From Pedobacter borealis DSM 19626 (GTDB taxonomy: Bacteria; Bacteroidota; Bacteroidia; Sphingobacteriales; Sphingobacteriaceae), in contig NZ_JAUG01000008.1 in assembly GCF_000708285.2 (NCBI RefSeq), positions 1-64,000 on the forward strand: 64,000 nt of DNA, given 5' to 3'. Within the stretch, counting starts at the first letter, position 1, and each line of letters opens with the position of its first letter. The notes below the pieces were generated by a model. That model saw nothing but the letters and a program-made list of their open reading frames with translations, searched no databases and was not told the origin of the DNA. Shown piece after piece: positions 51,210 through 59,868 of this stretch. The position numbers and the translations under genes are program-made.

Positions 51210-53318
51210 TTGGATAATAGTAAAATTAAAAGATATACCGTAACTGCAGCGCTTCCATATACCAATGGACCAGTTCATATTGGGCACCTGGCTGGTGTTT
51301 ACATCCCTGCAGATATTTATGCCCGTTATTTAAGGTCGAATAAACGTGATGTAAAGTTCATCTGTGGATCTGACGAAAATGGTGTGCCCATTACTTTAAA
51401 AGCCAAAAGAGAAGGTATTACGCCTCAGGAAGTGGTAGATAAGTACCATAAGATTATTGGCGATTCTTTTAAAGAATTCGGCGTATCTTTCGATATCTAT
51501 CACCGTACCTCATCGCTTACCCATCACCAAACCGCTGCCGATTTCTTTGAAACGCTTTACGATAAAGGTGTTTTTACCGAAGAGGTTACCGAGCAATATT
51601 ACGATGCCACTGCAAAACAATTTTTAGCCGATCGTTACATTACCGGTACCTGCCCAAAATGTGGGAATGAAAATGCTTATGGCGATCAGTGCGAAAACTG
51701 TGGCTCTACACTTAATGCGACCGATTTAATCAATCCAAAATCGACACTATCTGGTGATAAGCCAATTTTAAAGGAAACTAAAAACTGGTTTCTGCCGCTA
51801 GATAAATACGAAGACCGTTTACGCACCTATATCGAAAGCCATAAAGAATGGCGTCCAAATGTGTACGGCCAATGCCAAAGCTGGTTAAATGCAGGTTTAC
51901 AGCCAAGAGCCATGACCAGAGATTTAGATTGGGGTGTTCGCGTTCCGCTTCGCGATGCCGAAGGTAAAGTGCTTTATGTTTGGTTCGATGCCCCAATTGG
52001 ATATATTTCTGCCACCAAAGAGCTTTGTAACTATGCCAAACTCGATGTTTGGAACCCCATAGCCGAAGAATATTACATCAGCAGCCACGAGAGTGATAAA
52101 TGTGGTTGGGAAGAATACTGGAAAAGCGACGAAACCAAACTGGTTCACTTTATCGGTAAAGATAACATCGTTTTCCACTGCATTATTTTCCCTGCAATGT
52201 TAATGGCCCATGGCGAATATACCCTGGCCGATAATGTGCCGGCAAACGAATTTTTAAACTTAGAAGGACAAAAAATATCGACTTCTAAAAATTGGGCAGT
52301 TTGGCTGAACGAATATTTAAGAGAGTTTGAAGGTAAACAAGATGTATTGCGTTATGTATTAACCGCAACAGCTCCCGAGACCAAGGATAACGATTTTACC
52401 TGGAAAGATTTTCAGGCGAGAAACAATAATGAATTAGTGGCCATACTGGGTAACTTTGTAAACCGGGTAGTGGTGCTTACGCATAAATACTTCGGTGGTT
52501 CGGTGCCTACCTGCATGGAAATTACGGATGTAGATCAGGCTGTTATTGATGAACTGGCTGGGTACCCTGGTAAAGTCTCTGCGTCTATCGAGAATTATCG
52601 CTTTAGAGAAGCCTTATCAGAAGTAATGAATGTTGCCCGTTTAGGAAATAAATACCTGGCCGAAACCGAGCCGTGGAAACTCATTAAAACGGATGAAGAC
52701 CGGGTGAGAACGATATTGAATATTGCGCTTCAAATCGCCGCCAATATTCAGATCCTGATTGAACCTTTCTTGCCATTTACAGCAGAAAAGTTAATGAAGA
52801 TGCTTCAAAACGGCGGTCATGATTGGGATGATGCAGGTACGGTGAGCCTGTTAAAACGTGGCCACGAAATTGGCGAAGCTGTGCTCTTGTTTGATAAAAT
52901 TGAAGATGCAGAGATCGACTTCCAGATTGAGAAACTAAACCAAAGCAAGGCCAGTAATGCAGCCAGTAATATAATTGCTGTTCCGGCAAAAGAGAATATC
53001 CAGTTTGATGATTTCTCGGCAATGGATATCCGTGTAGCCACCATTGTTGCTGCCGAAAAAGTAGAGAAAACAAAAAAACTATTAAAATTAACGGTAAATA
53101 CCGGTATCGACGAAAGAACAGTGGTTTCGGGCATAGCCGAATATTATAAACCTGAAGATATTGTTGGTAAACAGGTAAGTATGATCATAAATCTTGCTCC
53201 ACGCGAAATCAAAGGGATTTTATCACAAGGCATGATCTTGATGGCCGAAAATGCCGAAGGCAAACTCACTTTTGTGGCACCTGTAGAAAAGTTCCAGGAA
53301 GGTAGTGTAATTAGATAG
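51210..53318 (+). CDS. metG: Methionine--tRNA ligase MetG
   Basis: From TTG 51210 the protein has 702 residues. The Rossmann core starts [19 protein letters not shown], with HIGH at 23-26. A zinc knuckle CPKCGN...CENCG lies near 145-162. The KMSKS motif appears as KISTSK near 345-350. An anticodon-binding helical domain follows, then a C-terminal tRNA-binding OB domain ([25 protein letters not shown], broken across about 593-617). It charges tRNA-Met. The start is chosen because no ATG lies between the predicted -7 box and the conserved N-terminus, and TTG gives the family's usual 5-9 residue lead. The longer frame overlaps the divergent gene by 92 bp. Confidence 0.93.
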   Translation: MDNSKIKRYTVTAALPYTNGPVHIGHLAGVYIPADIYARYLRSNKRDVKFICGSDENGVPITLKAKREGITPQEVVDKYHKIIGDSFKEFGVSFDIYHRTSSLTHHQTAADFFETLYDKGVFTEEVTEQYYDATAKQFLADRYITGTCPKCGNENAYGDQCENCGSTLNATDLINPKSTLSGDKPILKETKNWFLPLDKYEDRLRTYIESHKEWRPNVYGQCQSWLNAGLQPRAMTRDLDWGVRVPLRDAEGKVLYVWFDAPIGYISATKELCNYAKLDVWNPIAEEYYISSHESDKCGWEEYWKSDETKLVHFIGKDNIVFHCIIFPAMLMAHGEYTLADNVPANEFLNLEGQKISTSKNWAVWLNEYLREFEGKQDVLRYVLTATAPETKDNDFTWKDFQARNNNELVAILGNFVNRVVVLTHKYFGGSVPTCMEITDVDQAVIDELAGYPGKVSASIENYRFREALSEVMNVARLGNKYLAETEPWKLIKTDEDRVRTILNIALQIAANIQILIEPFLPFTAEKLMKMLQNGGHDWDDAGTVSLLKRGHEIGEAVLLFDKIEDAEIDFQIEKLNQSKASNAASNIIAVPAKENIQFDDFSAMDIRVATIVAAEKVEKTKKLLKLTVNTGIDERTVVSGIAEYYKPEDIVGKQVSMIINLAPREIKGILSQGMILMAENAEGKLTFVAPVEKFQEGSVIR

Positions 53319-53343
53319 TGTTTGCCTGCTGTAATTAAAATAT

Positions 53344-53479
53344 AAAGAGATTGTATCATAAATATAGATTTGTCATCCTGAGCTTGTCGAAGGACCTGTT
53401 TAAATACGCTTTAAGGTGTTTCGACAGGCTCAACATGACAGCATCTGGGCTGAAATCGCCTTTATGATACACCCTCTTT
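53344..53479. mobile_element. 136-bp fully palindromic MITE-like element
   Basis: AAAGAGATTGTATCATAAA at 53344-53362 has an inverted copy at 53461-53479 with 17 of 19 bases identical. Inside, GTCATCCTGAGCTTGTCGAA pairs with TTCGACAGGCTCAACATGAC, so the whole element can fold into one long hairpin. It follows metG by 25 bp and has no ORF. Confidence 0.65.
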
Positions 53480-53890
53480 TTTTATGCTATCTCTACGCAA
53501 TAATCCAAAAGGGCGTTTGTTATTATTAATTTTTTTATCTTTTTAAAGACAGTTATCCTTAGATAAATGCTTGTTAAAATGAATTCTCTTGCGACAAAAC
53601 TTTTGTTATATGTGCGCAATAAATGGTCCCCTAGTTCAACGGATAGAATAGAAGTTTCCTAAACTTTAGATATGAGTTCGATGCTAGTCGGATGATTTCT
53701 TAAACCATTTGTTTTCAGTTAATTATAGGCTTTCTCTCGGCTAAAATGTGACATTTTTGATTCGTATAATGGCAAACTCGCGCATTGCTACATTTAGCTA
53801 TATTTCAATAAATTTTAGCTATAAATTATTTCTATAGTTAATAGTAAGATTATAGATGGCCTATTTTCAATTGTAAAACACTTAATAAAC
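53480..53890. other. Intergenic region with a degenerate tRNA, otherwise empty
   Basis: About 410 AT-rich bases between the palindromic element and the phosphoesterase gene. Apart from the tRNA-Arg-like sequence at 53625-53697 I find no gene, terminator or clear promoter. Confidence 0.5.
53625..53697 (+). pseudogene. Degenerate tRNA-Arg (anticodon CCT)
   Basis: AGTTCAACGGATAGAAT at 53633-53649 fits a D-arm. GAAGT-TTCCTAA-ACTTT at 53651-53667 makes a full 5-bp anticodon stem with a 7-base loop and anticodon CCT (53658-53660), which is tRNA-Arg. GAGTTCGATGC around 53674 resembles a T-arm, but its stem has a mismatch. The acceptor stem (GGTCCCC against CGGATGA) does not pair. The core is tRNA-like but the ends are ruined, so I call it a pseudogene. 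It could mark an old integration site at the edge of the following accessory genes. Confidence 0.6.
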
Positions 53891-54655
53891 ATGACCTTTC
53901 AATACGCATCTGATTTACATTTAGAATTCCCTGAAAATTATGATTATCTGAATAAATTCCCAATTCAACCTAAGGCTGATGTATTGATTTTAGCTGGCGA
54001 TATTGTAACTTTTAGCCAGCTTGAAAAACGTATGGATTTCTTTAATTATGTTTCAGATAATTTTGAACAGGTATATTGGATCCAAGGTAATCATGAATAT
54101 TATTACGGTGATATCGCCAGATGTTCTGGGCCCCATCTAGAGCACATCAAAAATAATGTTCAACTGATCAACAACATTACGATCAAAGCTACAGATTACG
54201 ATTTAATCTTTTCAACAATGTGGTCTCGCATTAGTCCTCCAAATGAGAGACAGATATTTGATGGAATGTCCGATTTTTATGTGATCCGGAATAATGGGCA
54301 AGTTTTCAGGCCAGCTGATTACAATAAACTACATCAGGAAAGTTTAGACTTTATTCAGCGTGAAATATCAAATGAAAATGGACAGCAAAAGATTGTAGTT
54401 ACTCATCATGTACCAACTTTAAAGAACTATCCTTCCAGGTTTTTGGGAAGTATACTGAATGAAGCCTTTGCTGTAGAATTAACTGAGATGATAGAAAAAT
54501 ATAATCCTCTTTATTGGATATATGGACACCATCACCAAAACACTTTGCCTTTTAAAATCGGTGAAACAATAATGTCAACCAATCAACTTGGTTATGTAAG
54601 ATCAGGGGAGCATACTAATTTTAGTTCAGCTAAACTTCTCGAGATTCTGGACTAG
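53891..54655 (+). CDS. Calcineurin-like metallophosphoesterase
   Basis: The 254-residue cytoplasmic protein (no signal peptide) carries the full set of metal ligands: DLH at 8-10, GD with Asp 37, GNHE at 66-69, THH at 171-173 and GHHH at 212-215. It is a two-metal phosphoesterase, and the substrate could be a nucleotide, nucleic acid or phosphoprotein. It has no operon partner and is convergent with the TOTE-type helicase gene, 74 bp between stops. Its AT-rich flanks and the neighbouring tRNA remnant suggest an accessory island, but a role in defence is only conjecture. Confidence 0.85.
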   Translation: MTFQYASDLHLEFPENYDYLNKFPIQPKADVLILAGDIVTFSQLEKRMDFFNYVSDNFEQVYWIQGNHEYYYGDIARCSGPHLEHIKNNVQLINNITIKATDYDLIFSTMWSRISPPNERQIFDGMSDFYVIRNNGQVFRPADYNKLHQESLDFIQREISNENGQQKIVVTHHVPTLKNYPSRFLGSILNEAFAVELTEMIEKYNPLYWIYGHHHQNTLPFKIGETIMSTNQLGYVRSGEHTNFSSAKLLEILD

Positions 54656-54729
54656 ATTTTAAAGATTTGCTTAATTTTGCGACAGGAAATATTTGTATTT
54701 GGGATATGAGCTATTGTCTCCGAGAATAA

Positions 54730-57717
54730 TCAAATTATCTGCTCTTCAAGAGTGTCTTTCCAGATTACAAATCCTTTCCGCTCATCTGAATAGTCATGTA
54801 GGATGCGACTGAAGTTTGCTGGCGCAGAAGTTAAGTAAGCTAGCCTACCTTGATTTCTTATTACTCTGACATACTCATTTATTCTTTCAAGTTCGATTTT
54901 TAAATCACCAACACTTTTATTGATACGCCAAATATATGTTGCTTCTTCACTGTCTAATGTTTCCATTATCATATGGAAGTGATCTTTCCCATCCAAGAGA
55001 AACAAGAATGCGAATGGACTTAAGACAAATCTCACTTTTAATATATGAGTGGCATGGAATTCAGCCAAATATCTTAATTGTCTTTGGTGCCTGTAATTTC
55101 CTTTATTCAAAACATCATTAAGTAACTCCTCCCCGGATTCATAAGGCAAATTATTGCCCTCAGAAATTGCTCCCCCATTTTGAGTGGCATCTATCTTATA
55201 TCCTGAATTTCGCTTAAACAAAGTATTTTCTACATACCGGAATCTGGCCGCCTCAATAATTTCCCTGCTTAATTTATTTATATCTTCCGACCTAGCCGAT
55301 TTAGCTATGATATCGCCACTTCTTAAAACTAAAGAAATTTCGGCTTTAACCGACTTTGATTTTAAAAATTTTTCAAAGTATGGTTTCAAAACCTCAAATT
55401 CCGGCCTTATCGTCAAATTTTCAATATCAAAATTGATTTCCCTTCCATAATCTTTCACTGATATATCAAAAGCAACTGCTCCATATAGGAAATCAAGCTT
55501 TTCAATGGGAATATTTATTGTTTTTTCTATAATTGATTCTTGCTGTGATTTCAGAGATTCTTTCTGCTCATCAAAATCATCAAATAGTGTTAGTGTTTTT
55601 TCTAATTTTCTGTAGTAGACATTTCTTTTAAGAAACATTCGATTTAGATATTCAATCTTTATATCTCTGTAGTCATAGATTATTGGTTTAATTTCAGACC
55701 TCTGAACTCTTCCGATATACTGCACTAATTTGCCTTCAAATGAGAATGGATATACAAGGAACAGACATTGTGCGTTGTTCAGATCTGAACCCTCTCCAAA
55801 AAATTGACCAGTGGTAATAAGGGCTTGATAATTTCCGGAATTTAAAGCTCCCCATTTCATTTTCCGGTTAGCTTCTGAGTCATCCCCACTAAGTGTGATG
55901 ACCTCAAAGTTTCTTTTGAGCTGCTGGTGCAAAGTTTCAATATGTTCTTTGCGCTCTGTTAGAATAATTACTTTTTTACCTCGGCCAATTTGTAATGTAA
56001 TATCCTCTATAATTAAATTATTTCTTAAACTATCATGTATCAGTATGTTTGATAGTGTTTCAAAACGATCTGTTTTTGCATTATATGGTACATCAAGTGC
56101 TGTGTTCCTTATAATTATTTCCGGTGATTGTTCGTTTTTTATACTACTGCTTTCTATTTCCGATATTATTTCCCCAAGATGTACAGAGATTAACTTTCCA
56201 TTATCATTTTTACGAAATGGCGTAGCCGTGAGGCCATAAAGATAATATGAATTAAGTTGACCAATCGTGTCACTAAAGGTTTCAGCCGCGATATGATGAC
56301 ATTCATCCACAATTATAGTCCCGAATGAGGATTTTATTTTAACTGCATTTTCGCCTTTAAGCTCTTTAACCAGGCTCTGGATCATTGCGATCGTTATGTG
56401 GGTGCCGATTTTTCTTTTGCCTTGGCCGATTGTGCCTATGTCTTGTTTTTGTATACCCAAGAATGTTTCTATTCTTTCCGCCCACTGATCTGCCAATTGT
56501 TTTCTGTGTACCAATATAAGCGCAGGTTGTTGTTTTGATGCAATTATTTTTAAGCCCATTACAGTTTTTCCTGTCGCCGGCGGAGCTACAATAATTCCAA
56601 TATTTTTCTTTTCCGCTGCTGCAATAACTGGGAATTGATACTCTCGGAGTTTTGGGTAAAACGAAAAAATTATTTCAGGTCTTAGAGTTCTTAGATCTTT
56701 AAGATCATAATCAATCTTCTGCTCTAAACAGAATCTGATAAGTTTTCCTATGAAGCCCTTAGGAGCTGAAAAACCACTGGCATTTTCTCGGATAAACCTA
56801 AAGTATCTGGGTAAACCAAATGTACTCTTACCGCTATTTTTTCTAATGATAAATTCTGTATTCGGAAAATTTAATGATTCCCTTAGAAACTCAGTCAAGG
56901 CTGGTGTCAGGCCTTCTCTACTGATTTTAACATCATTAGAAAGGCTAATTGTCAATTTTGTATGGGGCGCATTTTCATTAGCCGCTTCATTGAAAAGCGA
57001 TGTGTATATATCCTCTAAATATTGTATGTCGATACGCTCTATCTTTTTTAGAAACCCCCATTGGTCATCATATTTTTGTAGTGTATCGGGATCTATGAAA
57101 CAATTATTTCCTTGGGTACTAATTGTTTGATTAAGTGGTAGGGCGATGAGATTACCAATCCCTTTTCCAGAAAGGTAGTCCTGATTTGGGAACATCCTGT
57201 CGAAACTCGCGTTTTTATCGAAAATTGACACTACATTACTGCTTTCAAGAAGTTTTAACAGAATTTTCCGGGCTTTGTAAGCAGGAAAAGGCTTGTTAAA
57301 AAAAATCCATACATGCCCGCCATTGCCAGACCTGGATCGCTCAAGGTAACAAGGGATTTTATTTTTTTTGCATTCAATTATAAATAAGCGACAATCGTTT
57401 ATCCAATTTTTTTCATCAAAATCTGCAGCTATAAACCACGACGTGTTGTTTTGTAACAGAGGATAAATTCCAACAAATTGTTTTCCATTTAGATGATTAG
57501 CGATCTGGATATTGTCTAGCGCTTGATGTGTTTTTTCTGTATAGTTCTGAAAACTTCCACCTTTCATTTTGTGAATTTTATACAGATATGGGTCATACGA
57601 ATAAGCTGGTGAGTATCCGCTTTTCTTTTCTTTTTCCCATCGCAATGCGAAAACATCTTCTCTTCCCTTAAATAGGGATTTATACAAATTAATTTGTTCT
57701 TGAGTCAAATTTTCCAT
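54730..57717 (-). CDS. TOTE-type primase (AEP)-superfamily 2 helicase fusion
   Basis: This 995-residue protein has no signal peptide. Residues about 10-235 resemble the archaeo-eukaryotic primase domain of TOTE conflict-system proteins: SLFKGREDVFALRW near 14-27, WFIAADFDE at 94-102 with Asp 99 and 101, and RSGNGGHVWIFF at 129-140 with His 135. A superfamily 2 helicase follows, with Walker A APPATGKT at 377-384, DECHH at 470-474, GLTATPFRK at 494-502, TTGQFFGEGSD near 634-644 and QYIGRVQRSE at 665-674. The last 300 residues are unassigned. The architecture suggests primer synthesis or repair coupled to unwinding in conflict with foreign DNA. No toxin, nuclease or transposase gene is adjacent. 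The biological role is inference. Confidence 0.78.
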   Translation of the reverse strand: MENLTQEQINLYKSLFKGREDVFALRWEKEKKSGYSPAYSYDPYLYKIHKMKGGSFQNYTEKTHQALDNIQIANHLNGKQFVGIYPLLQNNTSWFIAADFDEKNWINDCRLFIIECKKNKIPCYLERSRSGNGGHVWIFFNKPFPAYKARKILLKLLESSNVVSIFDKNASFDRMFPNQDYLSGKGIGNLIALPLNQTISTQGNNCFIDPDTLQKYDDQWGFLKKIERIDIQYLEDIYTSLFNEAANENAPHTKLTISLSNDVKISREGLTPALTEFLRESLNFPNTEFIIRKNSGKSTFGLPRYFRFIRENASGFSAPKGFIGKLIRFCLEQKIDYDLKDLRTLRPEIIFSFYPKLREYQFPVIAAAEKKNIGIIVAPPATGKTVMGLKIIASKQQPALILVHRKQLADQWAERIETFLGIQKQDIGTIGQGKRKIGTHITIAMIQSLVKELKGENAVKIKSSFGTIIVDECHHIAAETFSDTIGQLNSYYLYGLTATPFRKNDNGKLISVHLGEIISEIESSSIKNEQSPEIIIRNTALDVPYNAKTDRFETLSNILIHDSLRNNLIIEDITLQIGRGKKVIILTERKEHIETLHQQLKRNFEVITLSGDDSEANRKMKWGALNSGNYQALITTGQFFGEGSDLNNAQCLFLVYPFSFEGKLVQYIGRVQRSEIKPIIYDYRDIKIEYLNRMFLKRNVYYRKLEKTLTLFDDFDEQKESLKSQQESIIEKTINIPIEKLDFLYGAVAFDISVKDYGREINFDIENLTIRPEFEVLKPYFEKFLKSKSVKAEISLVLRSGDIIAKSARSEDINKLSREIIEAARFRYVENTLFKRNSGYKIDATQNGGAISEGNNLPYESGEELLNDVLNKGNYRHQRQLRYLAEFHATHILKVRFVLSPFAFLFLLDGKDHFHMIMETLDSEEATYIWRINKSVGDLKIELERINEYVRVIRNQGRLAYLTSAPANFSRILHDYSDERKGFVIWKDTLEEQII

Positions 57718-57879
57718 TTACGTAGGATTCGATTATAATCTTTCTGTACTACTTTTCGAATATACAGCTATGATCCTAAGATTTGATAATAAATGCTATG
57801 CACTAATGTATTTTAAATCTTTTGAAAAATTCGTGTAAACTTGCTAATCTAGATTTGTGTTTTGAACCAAGTTAGGTAA
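57718..57879. other. Promoter-containing gap upstream of the TOTE-type gene
   Basis: About 160 AT-rich bases between the start of the TOTE-type gene and a plus-strand helix-turn-helix remnant. No repeat or RNA gene was recognised, and I cannot assign a confident -7 box. Confidence 0.4.
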
Positions 57880-58127
57880 TCCCTCAATTCCATAATCTCA
57901 GGATTTGTTAGTGACAGCGAGATTTGCTTGGCGTTAGTTCCAGAACGACGTTAATAAAGTACTTTAATGAGCTTATTGGTGCAAAAATACTCAGTGTGGC
58001 AAAAGAGGAAAGAAGTATTTTATATCAACGACGATCTCATTCAGATATAGAAGAGGTAAGGAATTATTATCGAATGCTAATTCTATCCGGGGGCAATCAT
58101 AAAAAGACTAGCCTTGCCAAATTTTGA
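57880..58127 (+). pseudogene. Frameshifted helix-turn-helix protein remnant
   Basis: One frame (from 57880) reads SLNSIISGFVSDSEICLAL and then runs out. A second frame, shifted by one base around 57930, continues GVSSRTTLIKYFNELIGAKI and ends at 58127 with KKTSLAKF. Joined, they give a good helix-turn-helix or winged-helix pattern of the type EICLALGVSSRTTLIKY. A single-base change therefore seems to have broken a small DNA-binding protein, whose N-terminus is also missing because a stop lies just upstream at 57877. The only start available to the second frame is a weak TTG at 57924. The family is not recognised. Confidence 0.45.
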
Positions 58128-58137
58128 CAAGGCTAGT
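58107..58137 (-). terminator. Rho-independent terminator of the minus-strand SusCD operon
   Basis: ACTAGCCTTG at 58107-58116 pairs perfectly with CAAGGCTAGT at 58128-58137. On the minus strand the hairpin is followed by CTTTTTAT. It lies 24 bp after the SusD stop at 58161, so it ends the SusD-SusC-SusD operon. The last codons of the helix-turn-helix remnant overlap it. Confidence 0.88.
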
Positions 58138-58160
58138 ATCTTAATGTATTTGCTATTTGA

Positions 58161-59858
58161 TTACCAACCAGGGTTCTGCACCAATTTAGGATTTGATTGA
58201 AGATCAAAGAATAAAAATGGATAACGGTTCATATTTTCGGTAAAAACCTTTTGCTCCATATCATAAGGAATATAAGTAAAGGTCGTTCCTGTTTTCTGTA
58301 TTTTCATTCCCCTCATTTTGCGGTTGAATACATCTTTTGCAATGTTCCACCGTCTTGCGTCCCAATATCTATGCCCTTCAAAAGAAAGTTCTATTCTTCT
58401 TTCATTGCGTATACGCTCACGCATTTCTACTTGAGTTAATCCGGTAGGTAAAACGGGCATAGTTACCCTGTTTCTTATCAAATTCATTGCCGTATACACC
58501 TCATTTGTAGGTCCCTGAGCCTCGTTTACAGCTTCTGCGTAATTTAGTATCATTTCTGCTAAACGGAAGTGAATCCAATTGCGCTGGGTTGTACCCGGAG
58601 TTGCAGCGCCAAGATCAATGGCAGGATCTATATGTTTACGCATATAATATCCAGTTCTGGTTCCATTTGATTTTTGAGCACCATCTAAGCCACCATCAAA
58701 GGTTTCGATAGTTCTTGCTTTTATTGGACTGCCATTATAAAAAATACTTACTGCAAAACGTGGATCGCGGTTAGCATAAGGGTTTGCAGCACTGTACAAT
58801 GGTGAAGTGGTGTAAGGCAAACCATCTTTCATTTCGTAAGCATCAACCAGGTATTGTGATGGACAAACGCCACCATTTCCATTAACTTCACCAACTGGAA
58901 AATTGGCCGATTCTAAAGTATTAGAGTTTGTGGCAACCCTGCTCCAGATAATCTCTTTATTGGTTGAAGTATTAGTTTTAAAAAGCCCTTCGTAACCGGC
59001 AATTCCAGGTGCTAAATTAAACATCGCGCTGGTTGTACCATCGTTAAAAGGTTTCGCAGCCTCAGCAGCTAAAGTCCACTTGCTGAGATCATTGCCCGGA
59101 TTATTCAACGGACTGGCAGCGTACAATAATGTTCTGGCCTTTAAAGCTGCAGCACTCCATTTAGTACCCTTGCCGTAATAATTTTCGGTGGCAGAACCAA
59201 TATAAGTATCAGGAAGTCTCTTAAAAGCCGAATCGCAGTCTAAAACAATTCTCTTAACCACCTCATCAAAGGTTTTTCGAGGCAGATTTATATCATCTTG
59301 TAAGCTTAACGATTGCAGTGTTATCGGCACGCCTCCATAACGTTTTAGCATGTCAAAATAATAATAAGCCCGCAAGAAAAATACCTCTCCTATTAACCTG
59401 TCGCGTTGAACGGTTGCCGTAATATTATTGATCACTAAATCTCTACCGTGATCCTTTACCTGAACTTTACCAATGTTTTCAAAAAAGACATTACATTTTC
59501 TTATTCCCCGATAAGAGTTACCGTACATATCATCTGGATTAAAGGTGGGCCCCCAGGTGCCATTGGTATAACGATAACTATCATTTGATAAATTAGCATG
59601 AACAGCATCATCAGTTGCTGCTTCGTACATCGTGCCATTATTACCAGTAAACCCTCCTAATGCGGTATATCCACTTATCACCCCACCATATATATCGGTA
59701 ACATATTCTGTAGTGTAACTAATATTCTTAAAAACAGTAGTATCCTGAACATCTAATTCTAAAGGTCTATCTAAAGGATTTTTCTTGCAGGAAGATACCA
59801 TGCAGATTCCAATCAGGAATATAACTGGAATAAATAAATATTTTTTGATTGATTTCAT
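58161..59858 (-). CDS. RagB/SusD family nutrient-uptake lipoprotein (downstream pair)
   Basis: From ATG 59858 the protein has 565 residues, with lipobox MVSSC (Cys 24) followed by KKNPLDRPLELDVQDTTVF. GEVFFLRAYYYFDMLKRYGGVPI, FRLAEMILNYAEAVNEAQGP and ERRIELSFEGHRYWDARRW are canonical RagB/SusD motifs. It ends in NPGW, like the partial SusD upstream (NPGY). I use ATG 59858 rather than 59879 because it directly precedes the signal peptide and leaves a normal 10-bp gap after the SusC stop. Confidence 0.92.
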   Translation of the reverse strand: MKSIKKYLFIPVIFLIGICMVSSCKKNPLDRPLELDVQDTTVFKNISYTTEYVTDIYGGVISGYTALGGFTGNNGTMYEAATDDAVHANLSNDSYRYTNGTWGPTFNPDDMYGNSYRGIRKCNVFFENIGKVQVKDHGRDLVINNITATVQRDRLIGEVFFLRAYYYFDMLKRYGGVPITLQSLSLQDDINLPRKTFDEVVKRIVLDCDSAFKRLPDTYIGSATENYYGKGTKWSAAALKARTLLYAASPLNNPGNDLSKWTLAAEAAKPFNDGTTSAMFNLAPGIAGYEGLFKTNTSTNKEIIWSRVATNSNTLESANFPVGEVNGNGGVCPSQYLVDAYEMKDGLPYTTSPLYSAANPYANRDPRFAVSIFYNGSPIKARTIETFDGGLDGAQKSNGTRTGYYMRKHIDPAIDLGAATPGTTQRNWIHFRLAEMILNYAEAVNEAQGPTNEVYTAMNLIRNRVTMPVLPTGLTQVEMRERIRNERRIELSFEGHRYWDARRWNIAKDVFNRKMRGMKIQKTGTTFTYIPYDMEQKVFTENMNRYPFLFFDLQSNPKLVQNPGW

Positions 59859-59868
59859 CTTGTTAAAA

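Noticed and set aside
53625..53697. Functional tRNA-Arg
   Set aside because: The acceptor stem does not pair and the T-stem has a mismatch, so I list it only as a pseudogene.
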